Shown here: positions 24,245 through 52,470 of the stretch, piece by piece
How the letters are laid out: every line of letters starts with the position of its first letter
Position numbering within the stretch: position 1 is the first letter of the stretch
DNA from: Sipunculus nudus
Lineage: Eukaryota > Annelida > Sipuncula > Golfingiida > Sipunculidae
Direction: 5' to 3'
Length of the DNA: 64,000 nucleotides
Assembly (NCBI GenBank): GCA_026874595.1
Contig: CM049314.1
Coordinates: 71,068,300 to 71,132,299 of the forward strand
The notes under the pieces: model-generated
Seen by the model: the letters and a program-made list of their open reading frames with translations, nothing else
Told to the model about the DNA's origin: nothing
Databases searched by the model: none
Program-made: the position numbers and the translations under genes

Positions 24245-24686
24245 TTCACCTTTCCCCGGGGGACCACACGACACTTAAGGCCTGTTGGTGGCACTGTCCA
24301 TTGAAAAAGGATGAAGGTAATTCAAGGTATATATACGGCAAGGATGATATGAGATTATATATCTTATCTGATATTTACATACATGCCTTCGTTCCCAGGG
24401 TGCAGTCACAAAGTACAAACATTACAATGCAAAAAAATTATCTCTTGACATCCATACAAGTGGATAAGAACATGTCTCTTGCTTAAACACTTGAACACCC
24501 GTGAACAAATGAAGTCTTACTTCAGACTTTTCCATACTCTGATGGATGGGTGCGTTTGTATTATGAAGATAGGTTGACATTAAAGTGCTTCAACTGACGT
24601 CAAAGATCATTTGAGACCATAGGGAGATGCATGAATATCCATGCTTGTCCATTGCATAAAGATAAAGAACATGAATGCAAAGAATA

Positions 24687-24787
24687 AGTCAGATCACTCT
24701 GCATGGGAATCGAACCCATGACCTTACGATTGCTCGACTTGCAATCGGAAGGTCATGGGTTCGATGCCCTTGCGGAGTGATCCGACT
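24687..24787. repeat. Palindromic tRNA-derived element
   Basis: 42-bp arms at 24692-24733 and 24741-24782 are inverted copies with 38 of 42 matching, around a 7-base spacer. Each arm contains a tRNA T-arm/B-box: GGTTCGATGCC on the plus strand and GGTTCGATTCC on the minus. The right arm with the spacer resembles an anticodon arm plus the 3' half of a tRNA. No A-box half or full cloverleaf is present, so this is not a functional tRNA gene. Confidence 0.75.
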
Positions 24788-26219
24788 TTTTCTGTGTACT
24801 CATTTTTTACATTATATTTCCATATATCTCATAAAACGTATCGCATGGCACATGAGGATTAAATGTATCATAAAGTGGATCGATTTAATCGGACTATCTA
24901 TTATAATATTCTATGTTAATTCCAGATCAGCTCATTAAATTATTTTAGACAGAAAGGAAGACTAAGATCTTCTTGAAAAATAAACCAGGTTAAACAGTTC
25001 AAACAGTTTACTTTGCTGTGAGTTTGCTGACATATCTGCATGATTATCAATACAACTGTAATCTCTTTTAGGAGACAAAATGACATGTACGACTTAAGAT
25101 GTAAGATTATAAGATTAAGCGAAGTAGCTCTCTCCTACAAAATTATTTCTCGATTTGAACTTTTCTAAGAACTACCTTATTATATGCGGGTATTGTTGAC
25201 AAATTTGAAGCCTTAATTACGCGCATGTCAGACTGTTAAACAGATATCAAAGACATTTATAATGAACCAATCGATCTAGCTAATGGAAAAGATTATTCAA
25301 ATTAAACAAAACATGAAAATTTTGATGGATCCAAATGGCAATGTGGATCGCCTGGCTGTTAGTGAAAAGTTATATAAGTATATGAACGATTAAGCTATCA
25401 TTCTCACGTTGGCCCTTTATGCTAATAACCAATCATCTATTTGCCCAAAGTAAGTGTTTGATGCGGGTTTGTTACAAGTAAGGGCTCGTCGTTAACTATT
25501 GTGGAACGTCTCAAATAGGAACATATATTCGCATTGACGAAGAAATGTCACCAGGCAAATGTCGACACGGTCTGGGTTTTAAAAGCGAAGAATACAAACC
25601 TTGAAACTAGATGGGAAATTATTAATTTAAATAAAGGGCTACAGCACACTGGACGTATCTATCTGTGAGAGTCGGATATACACATCGTAATATCAAAGTG
25701 ATGGCAAAAATGAAGCAAATGACTTTTTCTTGTCTAATATATGTACCGGGTAGGTGGCGTTCATATACTGTGGATAGGTAATAGTTCTTCATGCTATAGG
25801 TAGATAATATATACGTTTTCTGCTTTCTATAGGTGTGTATATATCTTTACAACATCCAATGAGACTGTTTCCTCCTGCGTCGAAACACGTTGATCAGGAG
25901 AACGGCCAATCCAGCTATTTTTTATCGATAATCATGGGCGTCTATAGAGGGGGGCGATGGAGATAAACATCTCCAACATTTCGGCAAGATTAATATGCGA
26001 ATTAATAGAATTTGCGATTAATAGAATTATATTTATATATAGGAAACGAAATATATAAATTGTAAGCATTATAGATATTAGTGGCATTTATGAGTTTTCT
26101 ATGAAATATACCTGTTAAACAGAAAGTAACCTATATAATGGAAATATATTACCTTATTTTTTAAAACTTTATACACAAATGTAATATAATTGAAATGTGT
26201 CACAGAGACAAAAAAGGTA

Positions 26220-26221
26220 TG

Positions 26222-26261
<40 letters not shown>

Positions 26262-26297
26262 TATACACACACGTGTGTTTGTGTGTGTGTGTGTGTG
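26220..26297. repeat. (AT)n-(TG)n compound microsatellite
   Basis: An AT array followed by (TG)n, abutting the 5' end of a tRNA-derived SINE. Confidence 0.9.
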
Positions 26298-26500
26298 GAG
26301 CGGATGGTGTAATGGCAAAGGCGCCGGACAGGTCATCAGGCGGTCATGGGTTCGAATCCTGTAGCCTCTCACTTCTCTAAGTTCCCTAGGCAAGGTGTCA
26401 GCCATAAGTTTGCTTAAGTCTACCCAGCATTACAAACGGGTAACGAAATAAGTGACATCTGCGTAGGGCGGGTCCTATAGTGACATATAAATCGTGTATG
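26298..26500 (+). mobile_element. tRNA-derived SINE, family 1
   Basis: The head has an A-box-like TGGTGTAATGGCAAAGGCG and a B-box GGTTCGAATCC (26349-26359) at tRNA spacing, with end-pairing sequences GAGCGGA and CCTCTC. A non-tRNA body follows to about 26500. The head lacks a convincing cloverleaf throughout, so I call it a SINE rather than a tRNA gene. Confidence 0.6.
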
Positions 26501-26569
26501 GTCTCTGTATCGTCCTCAGGGAACTATCACCGGAAAGTTAGTTTGCAACTAAATATATTTATATATTTG

Positions 26570-26577
<8 letters not shown>

Positions 26578-26628
<51 letters not shown>
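26578..26628. repeat. (AT)n microsatellite
   Basis: An AT array of about 50 bp followed by a C9 run. Confidence 0.95.
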
Positions 26629-26630
<2 letters not shown>

Positions 26631-26904
26631 TCCCCCCCCCCAAACACACACACACTTTAAGATAATTGAAGACACTGTCATAAATAGATCAATATGCACA
26701 TGTCGGATAACTTTTATATGAATCATGGAATTCAATGTGACAAAACTAAACAAACATACATCTGCCAATAATTAAGTGATTCTCAGTGGTCATATGAATA
26801 TCTCGGGTGCATTGAATAAAACTAGTAAATAAAAGATTATATTACTGATCAGTCATTGTGTCGATAAGTTTAATGAAAAAACTCTCGATCACTTCCCGAT
26901 ATTA

Positions 26905-27200
26905 CGTGTGCAGCGTGGTGGTTAGGGCGTTGGGCTTTGTGACCGCAAGGTTGTGGGTTCGCGTCCCGATCTGACTGCCTTCCGCGCTAAAACTCCTAGC
27001 CAAAGTCTTAACCTCAAAGGTGCGCTCTCTCGATCCAGGAGTGAATGGGTACTGGTCAAGAACGACAGGCCTATATAGGTAGAACGAATAACCCTCCACC
27101 GCCTATTACGGCTGCTTAGGTTGTATCTCCCAAGGAAGCCGAGAAAGAACATGTCAGAAAGAACAGGAAGGAAAATTGTACAGTATGATGAGACTGACAT
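26905..27200 (+). mobile_element. tRNA-derived SINE, family 2
   Basis: The head carries A-box-like TGGTGGTTAGGGCGTTGG and B-box GGTTCGCGTCC (26956-26966). The body of about 230 bases differs from family 1. No clean tail or target duplication was found. Confidence 0.6.
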
Positions 27201-27738
27201 CGTCGGTGAATATTAATTAAACCCTAACCTTTTAACTTATACAAAAGACAGTTTCTGAGATTTGTCAGAGTCTCTATATTTAGCAAATACAATTATGCTT
27301 GACTGAAAAAAATCCAAAATTTTTATGGTGCTGGAAGGTATCATAAGGTAACAGCTGAATTTGCCCCCATTCTAAAGGCGTGACATTCCTGACTTCTCGT
27401 TATATTTAACTTAACTGTACTGAGAAATACCCAGGCCATTGTATATAAGTAAACTTAATTAACCAATTATCATTCAAACTTATGACAGGGGTAAAACATT
27501 GAATGTTGAGAAAATGTCAGACGGGATTTTTTTAGCTACATGTTATAGAATTGCTGGAATATGTGAATCAACAATTTTATTAAAATCATTTCATACACAC
27601 AGTGTTTGTGATTGTTGGAAATTTGCAGTTTGATTTGACGTTTAATTGTCACTGAATGACATTCCTAGAAGACAGGGAATAAAACATTATTTTAAAAATT
27701 AACATGTATTCATATTTTTTATAAACGCCCTAGGAACA

Positions 27739-27892
27739 ATGGCGGAAAACACAACAATATCCACAATCAGTTTTACCGGAATGTCATCCAGCCTCGGTTG
27801 TTAGGACGCTGAGTATCTCATGGGCGCCGCCAGGGCCTGTCACAAACCACCAACTATCCCGAACATTAAGAGTACATCAACGAGCAGATGTG
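27739..27892 (+). pseudogene. CTLD gene, candidate exon 1
   Basis: ATG at 27739 opens a frame that ends at donor GTAAGC with one spare base, matching the phase of the next exon. An in-frame TAG lies at 27802-27804. No signal peptide is evident, so a further upstream exon is possible. Confidence 0.35.
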
Positions 27893-28277
27893 GTAAGCTT
27901 TAAACAAATTGATTCATCTAAAAATGTAAAAGAAAAAGAAATGTTCGCATGTCTGTTAGTTTTCACATTTGTAGAATATTTATGAAACTCTTTGTAATAC
28001 AAATTCACAGTGTTTCAATGTACACGTATATACATGAACACGTTTCCTTCTGCGTGAAAATGGCTCATGTGATTTTGTAACTGCTTTGTTCCGAAGTGTC
28101 CGTCAGCGCATGTACATATATGCGTAAATCGCCACAGGAGCAATTTTATCACAGTCTACGCAAAATCAGCACAGGAGCGATTTTCATTGGCGCGTCTTTA
28201 TTATTTTCCTAATTAATTCATATTTCATAATGGCAGCAGTTTCATAGTGTGTAATAACTTGATGCTTTATATTGCAG

Positions 28278-28469
28278 AGTATGTCTGTGAAGGGGAATTA
28301 GGTCACCTATATAGAAAAGATTTGCATCACGTGAATAGTTTTTATCATATTTTATCCAGAGCAAATGAGTATTTTGATAATGCTAAAAAGATATGTTAGC
28401 GAGGCGGTGCAGCTCTGGTAAGCATGGAGACCCAAGAAGAGATGGAACACTTGAGGCTTATAGCTTATG
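28278..28469 (+). pseudogene. CTLD first half exon
   Basis: Acceptor TATATTGCAG. It encodes VCEGELGHLYRKDL, NSFYHI, NEYFDNAKKIC, a TAG, then RGGAALVSMETQEEMEHLRL. This is the first helix and loop region of a CTLD. The donor TATG/GTCATC was chosen because it gives the right phase and normal CTLD spacing to FWTSG. Confidence 0.6.
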
Positions 28470-28549
28470 GTCATCGCTTAGCTGAGGAGGGAAGGCAAAA
28501 GTCTGTACTTATTAAAAAAAAATGCATAAATGATACCCTTAAGAACCTC

Positions 28550-28990
28550 AGTTAGGGACCAGTGACCGAAGTTTCTCAGAATGGCAGCTTCGTGGCCATA
28601 TTTGATTGTCGATGGGTCTTAAATTTAGATCGTTATAATTTTCACGGAAATAGCTTGAACGATTCTTGAGGTAAGGCGCGCGAAAATAAATCCAAGATCG
28701 CCGACTAATGTGTTTCTAACAACAGGTCTGAAATCCGATCGCTCACAATCTCTAATGTGTGTCAAACTGCGTAAAAATGTTCAGGGCAATTGCTTGGATG
28801 GTTTTTGAGATATTATTGAGATTCTGCGTGCGAAAAGAACCCGGTGTCTATATTATATTTCCGACGGGTACGAAATTCGATATGGCATATCCCTTTCATA
28901 TGTTTATCAATCTTCGTTAAAATGTCTACATCAGTTGCCTGCTCAGTTCTTAAGATGGTGCATGCGAAAGAGCCTGTCGAAATGACGGAC
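28550..28990. repeat. Degenerate tandem repeat, about 140-bp period
   Basis: Three spaced blocks carry the same pattern, a variant of TTCTTGAG then GCGCGCGAAA (near 28655, 28800 and 28945), each preceded by a similar TTGCTTGAA/GTTCAG context. It lies in the CTLD gene's second intron. Confidence 0.45.
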
Positions 28991-29033
28991 GTCGGCCAGC
29001 ATTTTGATTATTTTCAATGATGGATAACTCCTG

Positions 29034-29750
29034 TCCGGACTACGCCTCGAGCGCCTGGACTCGGACTTGTACTCGAACTCTGGGTTTAGGACATTGGGAA
29101 ATCAGGCAGAATCCATCTCGAATCCAGCAAAAGGAGAGCTTTTCCGACATACCGTAGAGACATGTATAACCGGCTTCTATGGCTCAGGAGTAGAGCGCGG
29201 GACTTAAAGCCGGGAGATCGTGAGTTTGAGTCTCATCCGAGGCGGTGAGATTTATCACGGTGAGCTCTCTGCAGGCTTAATGGGGAGACTGTGACCAACA
29301 GTCTTATTTCATTCACAAAACGAGTGCGCCTTTCGGGGGTTCCTCGCTGTTATGACCAAGCTATGGGGATGACTTACACCGAGCCTGGTCTACACCAGGA
29401 TAACTGGGAATTGAACTCTGCAGATGTACATAGTTATAGTTAAGCAAGCTTTAAAAAATGGATGCGATAACCTCCACCAAAAAAGGTCTGCATTAGGAAC
29501 TAAATGTACAATAATAATAAACCTTCAATTAAAAGGCCTGTGTAAACTAACATGAAATATACTGGCAATATCAAAAATTTTACAAAGAGACCTTTAGTTG
29601 ATTCGGACTTGGACTCGGGTTCTTGATGACTCGGACTGGAAGTTAGAAGGTGGACTTGGATGCTAACCTCAAGGACTCGGAATTGAACTCGGACTCGTGG
29701 AGCCTGTACTCGGACTGGCTCTCGGACTCGGAGGGTGTAGACTCAACTAC
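29034..29750. repeat. Degenerate GACTCGGACT minisatellite, split
   Basis: Imperfect copies of GACTCGGACT occur at 29040-29090 and again, densely, at 29590-29745, with a SINE between them. Related motifs occur near 13750-13850. Confidence 0.5.
29165..29490 (+). mobile_element. tRNA-derived SINE, family 3
   Basis: The head has A-box-like TGGCTCAGGAGTAGAGCG and B-box-like GAGTTTGAGTCTC at tRNA spacing. The body ends with TGCAGATGTACATAGTTA, then AACCTCCACCAAAAAA. The same tail recurs alone at 30855-30947, which supports a mobile family. Confidence 0.65.
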
Positions 29751-30854
29751 ATCTGATCATTGATTACTTTATATGTAGGTCGCCCCCCATAGCGGGCCCT
29801 CATAATTTTCGACCTGCCCTGTGACCATAAACTTTTTTTTCTGAAATGTACCTTTCTGCATGCGGGAGGGGCCTATAGGTGGATAACATGTTGACCCAGC
29901 ATGTGTATATCTCGGCCTGACGTTTATTTTTTCTTTTCACACAAATAATGCCATTGAAAATTGATTTCGTACAATAATGGAACGCGAGCATGAAATTGAC
30001 TCGCGAAATAACGGACATTGCCCCTTCATCGCGTCAAAATTTTGGGAAGATTTCAAACGAAAAATAAAGCCAAGGGCACCAGAAAAAGTGTTTTACAAAA
30101 TATTTGGAATTTTTCCAGCTGGTAACAAGTAAACAAACGTGTGCGGAAATTCTAGGAGTGGTGCAGATGAAAAGGTTGGACCCTCTTTCTACGATTTCTT
30201 TGTCAATTAAATTTTATATTGTTTAAAAACATGATGATATCTTTAAAAATTTTGAGACAAGAGTATCATTGATTTTATAAGTTATCGATTACACTTGACT
30301 GCACATTCACCACCTCCCCCCCCCCCCCCTCAAAAAAAAAAAAAACAGAAATCTGCATCCCGATGGATACAGGCCTCCGCCATATGAGCTCATGTTTCAA
30401 AAACGCTCTGCGAACACAATGGACACCGCAACTGCGAGGTGCTGGGCGCTCGACCTTAGGAACAAACGGCCAGCCACACTGACGAAGTGTGGGCATTCAC
30501 TTATTTTTGGTCCATTTTCCCATGTTCATTCGAGCATAAGTGACCGTACATTTTTTTTAATATTCTTTGATGACGCTCCAGAATCCGGAGAAGATGATTG
30601 ATGAACAACAAAATCTAATCGTTACTCCCTTTGTCCATTTCTGTAATGCCTTGAAAATTTTACGAGAATTGCGCGAGTTATGTTGTGAATAAACACACAC
30701 ACACACACACACACACACGCGAACGGGAATGAACGCTTGCCCTCCTGGTGAGTGCAACAAATAATAATAGGAGTAAATAGGAGGGGCGGATCCTAGTTGT
30801 AGGGATTGGTTGTAGGGATGATCGGAAAAAAATCAAACAACTGACGATCGATAT

Positions 30855-30947
30855 GGAAATGGAATTCTGCAGATGTACATATACGTAGTTAAGTTAGCCT
30901 TAAAAAAATGGAGGCGTTTACCTCCACCAAAAAAATATTTAAAAAAT
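30855..30947 (+). mobile_element. SINE family 3, 3' tail fragment
   Basis: It shares GGAATTC(GAAC)TCTGCAG, ATGTACATA, TAGTTAAG, AAAAAATGGA and ACCTCCACCAAAAAA with the end of the SINE at 29165-29490. The tRNA-like head is missing, as in a 5'-truncated insertion. Confidence 0.6.
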
Positions 30948-31667
30948 TGACGATCAAGAATTGATTGATTATTTTGCGTACCTTCTACTGTAAAACTGCT
31001 ATATATATAATTGTACCTAAGATATTGATAGACTTAATTCAGTCTGAATTGTAAACCACGCAATGGCCAAGGTAACTCCTGGGTCGTTGTCACGTGGTCG
31101 CCGTACAAGATTTAGTTTTAATGTTGTTTGTTATTTTGTGTCCCCTCTCTCCCGAAAGCCTCACAGATTAGTTTTTTTTTTTTTTGTGGCTATTTCTTTG
31201 CATGTGCTTACATGATTGTTTGATATCGATTATAATTAAAAAATAAAGCCAGTTTAATCGATAATGAAAGAAAAACATAGATACATATAACTCATTAATG
31301 GGACCTTTTTCACCTCACCAGCGCCACCTGTCTTTGACGACTAAAACTCGGTGTTCGGGTCCGTTACACTTACAAAAATATCATATTTTGTTATATTTCA
31401 ACTGATATAAAGTTACAATGGTATCTTATCTTTAAAGGCGGGGTTCGTTCTCGCCAGTGATTGTGGTCTTTATTAAATTGAATACAACAAAACTTGCAAC
31501 GCTTACCTACGGTACTCGAACACAGCAGACGACTGTAACGCGCAGTACGCATGCTCGTGGTCTATTGGCACACCACTAGCGGTTCGGTAGAACAATTATT
31601 TTTGGAATGAACTTATAAACATGTATACCTTTTTGTCTGAGAATTTTAACAATTCAATCTTTTGCAG

Positions 31668-31897
31668 GCGCTTTTGTTCCATCGTTCTGGACATCGGGAA
31701 CCAAGTCACGTGACGGCACATGGTACTGGAGTGCCACAGGGATGAAAATTAACCTTGATTTATTACAATTTATGAACACCAAATGGCCTATGTCGATCAG
31801 TCTCCCGTATACTCCAGATGTTCGTAGCAACTTTCGTAGCGACATGCCCCTCCTTAGCATGGCTCTAATCTGTGAGAAACGAGCCACCTGTAAATGA
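31668..31897 (+). CDS. CTLD terminal exon
   Basis: A strong acceptor (CAATCTTTTGCAG) leads into AFVPSFWTSGTKSRDGTWYW. The exon closes with MALICEKRATCK and TGA (31895-31897), the normal C-terminal CTLD strand with its last cysteine. It has no internal stop. The stretch between is shorter than usual and lacks the long calcium-binding loop motifs. Confidence 0.7.
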
Positions 31898-33495
31898 GAT
31901 CGGGGGGGCGTAGCTGGGGAGACGACGCAGAGGGTCCACGCCCCCCCCCCCCACCCGAATTAGTACGTTATATTCGGGATAAACTTTCACGGTGCTGAAT
32001 TTATGCTAGAAAATTATAATATGAAATTAAGTACCCAGCTGGCACTAGCCACCACCTCCATGAGTCGTTACCACGTGGCGCTACTAAGTTCAACGTCAAG
32101 CCGGCTCCATCTAATTTAGGCCCAGGATGAACGAATAATGGCTCTTACAATGTTTACATATATAGATATGGTTTCAGTACCAAAGTTTTAAATATATACA
32201 TATATAAATATATATATTTATTATAATTATTATTAAGTTAATATACATCAAATTTTAAACTACAGGCAGCGATGGATTTAAGTCTTAGAATTATCTGTAA
32301 TTACAAACATTTCATAGGACTTTTCATGTGGTCCCGACCTTGCACAGAAGAAAAAAAATCCACAGTAAATGTAACCGAAAAAAATGGAAGAAGTGTCTTA
32401 TCTTGTTAAGATATTAATATCTCCTATAATAATACTACTATAATTATAGACTCTTAAATTGTGCTTGTTAAGAAATGTTAAATGTATTTTTATGTACAGA
32501 TTCATATCCATAGGTAAATCTGTTTAAACTGTAAGTTTACTACACTGTGCTGGTTTGTGAAGATGTTGTTTACGTTTGTTAATTATCACCATATTGTAAT
32601 CAAACAATTAAACATTTCAATTAAAATATATAAATAGTGTCGATGATGATAACAGATAGAGATAAGGAAAATATGTGAATTACCGACTAAGACGTCATTT
32701 ATAGATGATTATAAAGGAAAAACAATCTACATAGTCAAATAATCACTAATTGATTGGGTTAATAAATGAATGTCGTTTCTCAAATAGGATTGTGTTGTTT
32801 ATACAATTGCTTGTACATGAAGAGTGCTTTATATGTAAAGATTTTCTATATTACCCACCAGTACATCAAGTTATATTACCGTTCTCATTCAGATGGTTTA
32901 TATTCTGTTATTAATTGACCTTATTTTTCTTGAACTTTCCCCTTCCTATGTTTACATCCTTCGAGGTGGTCAGTTTAAGGCCATGTGTGATATGTTTCTT
33001 TGAACAAAAATGTGCAAAATTATTTCTAAAACTTTAGATGGTATTTCATTTATTTTCATATTTATTAAGTTTTGCAGTTTCAACGTAAAAGCCTCATGGC
33101 CGGGGAAGCATACAGAAGAAGCTAGTATTCTGTAAAAAAATAACATTAACAGGACTAAAAATAATAAATTATTTATAAATAAACAAAATATCGTATTTTG
33201 TGAGAATATTTAAGAAATCTGTTAAATAAACATACATTTTGAGATATCTCCACATTCGCACCAGTAGTACTCTACCTGCCTTTTCTCTTATCTAACATTT
33301 CCTTTGGTCCGAGATAATGAACACAGACAAAATATACACATATATAAACAGGGATGGTCAAAAGGACACGCGGGCGTGTAATTGTCTTGTTTTTTAGGGC
33401 GGTCTTTTCGAGAGGAAAATATAGAAAGGACTGTCAGAGCCCAGATTTGCATGTTATAACATAATTAAAAACAGAATTCTGGTCACAAATTGCCT
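31898..33495. other. Intergenic stretch between CTLD and amylase genes
   Basis: The CTLD and amylase genes converge on this stretch. No gene was recognised. It has a C12 run at 31941-31952 and is otherwise AT-rich. Confidence 0.5.
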
Positions 33496-33496
33496 C

Positions 33497-33507
33497 TTTA
33501 TTTTATT
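33497..33507 (-). promoter_or_regulatory. Poly(A) signals of the amylase gene
   Basis: Two overlapping AATAAA hexamers on the minus strand (33507-33502 and 33502-33497) lie about 52-62 bases past the amylase stop codon. Confidence 0.7.
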
Positions 33508-33558
33508 AACCGAGATATTCACATCTGAAGAAAACATCAGGTATCCATTGCAATCAAT

Positions 33559-51248
<17,690 letters not shown>

Positions 51249-51443
51249 GCCTTCTTCCCTCGAGACCTAGGCGGTCTATGATTTGGTTTTTGTTTTAACT
51301 CCTCCCATGTTATCTGACACCTGGTCGTTTCTCATAAAATAACGTGACATCAAAATATATGAACAAGGTCCACCAACATGAAGCAGGTGCAAAACGATCC
51401 ACGTTTGTTGAAAATATAGGACTATTAGTCCTACAAAACGTGT

Positions 51444-51446
<3 letters not shown>

Positions 51447-51493
<47 letters not shown>
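51447..51493. repeat. (AT)n microsatellite upstream of amylase
   Basis: An AT array about 200 bases upstream of the amylase start codon. Confidence 0.95.
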
Positions 51494-51495
<2 letters not shown>

Positions 51496-52097
51496 ATAAT
51501 TCCGGTTTCACATTGTGCGGCTCATTCAAGGCATATGTAGGTGATTTGCTCTGTTAACCTGTTTCACTACTCAGCATAAAAAAAAGGAATAAACGTAACA
51601 AAGTGATAACTGCTTATGGCTGGTCCGTAGACTAGTAGTCCTATACTAGACACACTTACTACCAGCCTCATGATTTCTCACCAATCAATCGTTTTACATT
51701 TGGCCTGATTTGTTAACAAGGCACGTGGAAAGTTTAACCTACGTGCCCGTTCCATGACGGGTTGGTGCCTGCGCACTCAGATGTTAATATAGAACATACC
51801 AGATGTGAAACTTGATTTTGATTCACGTTCGGAATCATAACCGTCAATGTTGAATGCTATTGGCCCATACTGAGATTTATTTTGTTATTGTTATTAATGA
51901 AATGATAAATTGTTACCTTGGCTGTAATTAATTTTTACTCTATAATAATATATAATATTAAAATATTATATATTTTAATTATATGATAATAATAAAAAAT
52001 AATAATAATAATTATGATGATCATAATATAATAATCATAAAAATTATTATATATTATAATAAATTATTATTATTATTATATTATTATTATTATTATA

Positions 52098-52136
<39 letters not shown>

Positions 52137-52470
52137 ATTATTATTAAATGATAGATATATGATAATCCCCCCAAAATTGCAGAGACACCCATACAACTTA
52201 GGAGGGAAGCCGTATGTTACATGTTACATGTCAACTACATCTGATTTGCTAATTCTATTAAATTATGTTTTATTTTGCCATTTTTTAAAACTATATGATA
52301 GAATTCTCTGGGGGAAGGGATGTTATTTTTCAACAAACAAGGAAAACTAGTGATTCTATATCTAACCTTTTATATACCTTATACGTAATTTACCTTTATC
52401 GCTATAGTGAGATAATATATCGTGAAACATATATATATTATGAACATGTATAATACAAATACTGTAGATG
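51494..52470. other. Amylase 5' flank, no gene recognised
   Basis: No gene seen. It contains AAT/ATT-rich low-complexity sequence at 51935-52147. Confidence 0.5.

Larger units (their letters stand above)
24300..26297. other. Intergenic stretch with tRNA-like palindrome
   Basis: No protein gene recognised. It contains the palindromic tRNA-like unit at 24687-24787 and, from 26220, an AT then TG microsatellite. Confidence 0.5.
27739..31897 (+). pseudogene. C-type lectin-like gene, probably inactive
   Basis: Three plus-strand exons join in phase: 27739-27892, 28278-28469 and 31668-31897. The product would be a small protein with one C-type lectin-like domain (CTLD), usually a secreted or membrane glycan- or ligand-binding module. 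CTLD marks: NSFYHI..NEYFDNAKKIC, GGAALVSMET, FWTSGT, GTWYWSATG and the terminal ALICEK. Breaks: in-frame TAG at 27802-27804 and 28397-28399, each just after a Cys codon TGT; the usual NSCY is NSFY. The second half lacks the inner Cys pair and the calcium motifs (EPN/QPD, WND), so sugar binding is not expected. The donor of exon 2 (GTCATC) is weak. A decayed gene is most likely; a mis-assembled or read-through gene is the alternative. Confidence 0.55.

Noticed and set aside
24205-24294. A second BHMT-like exon, read as [20 protein letters not shown], resembling the GADVVGINC region
   Set aside because: The resemblance is weak and its phase fits nothing. The same segment in another frame starts with ATG and joins exactly in phase to exon 2, so it is exon 1.
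24697-24783. A tRNA gene
   Set aside because: Only 3' halves in inverted copies are present; no D-arm or acceptor pairing.
31654-31887. Minus-strand frame of 77 codons
   Set aside because: It is the shadow of the C-type lectin terminal exon on the plus strand.
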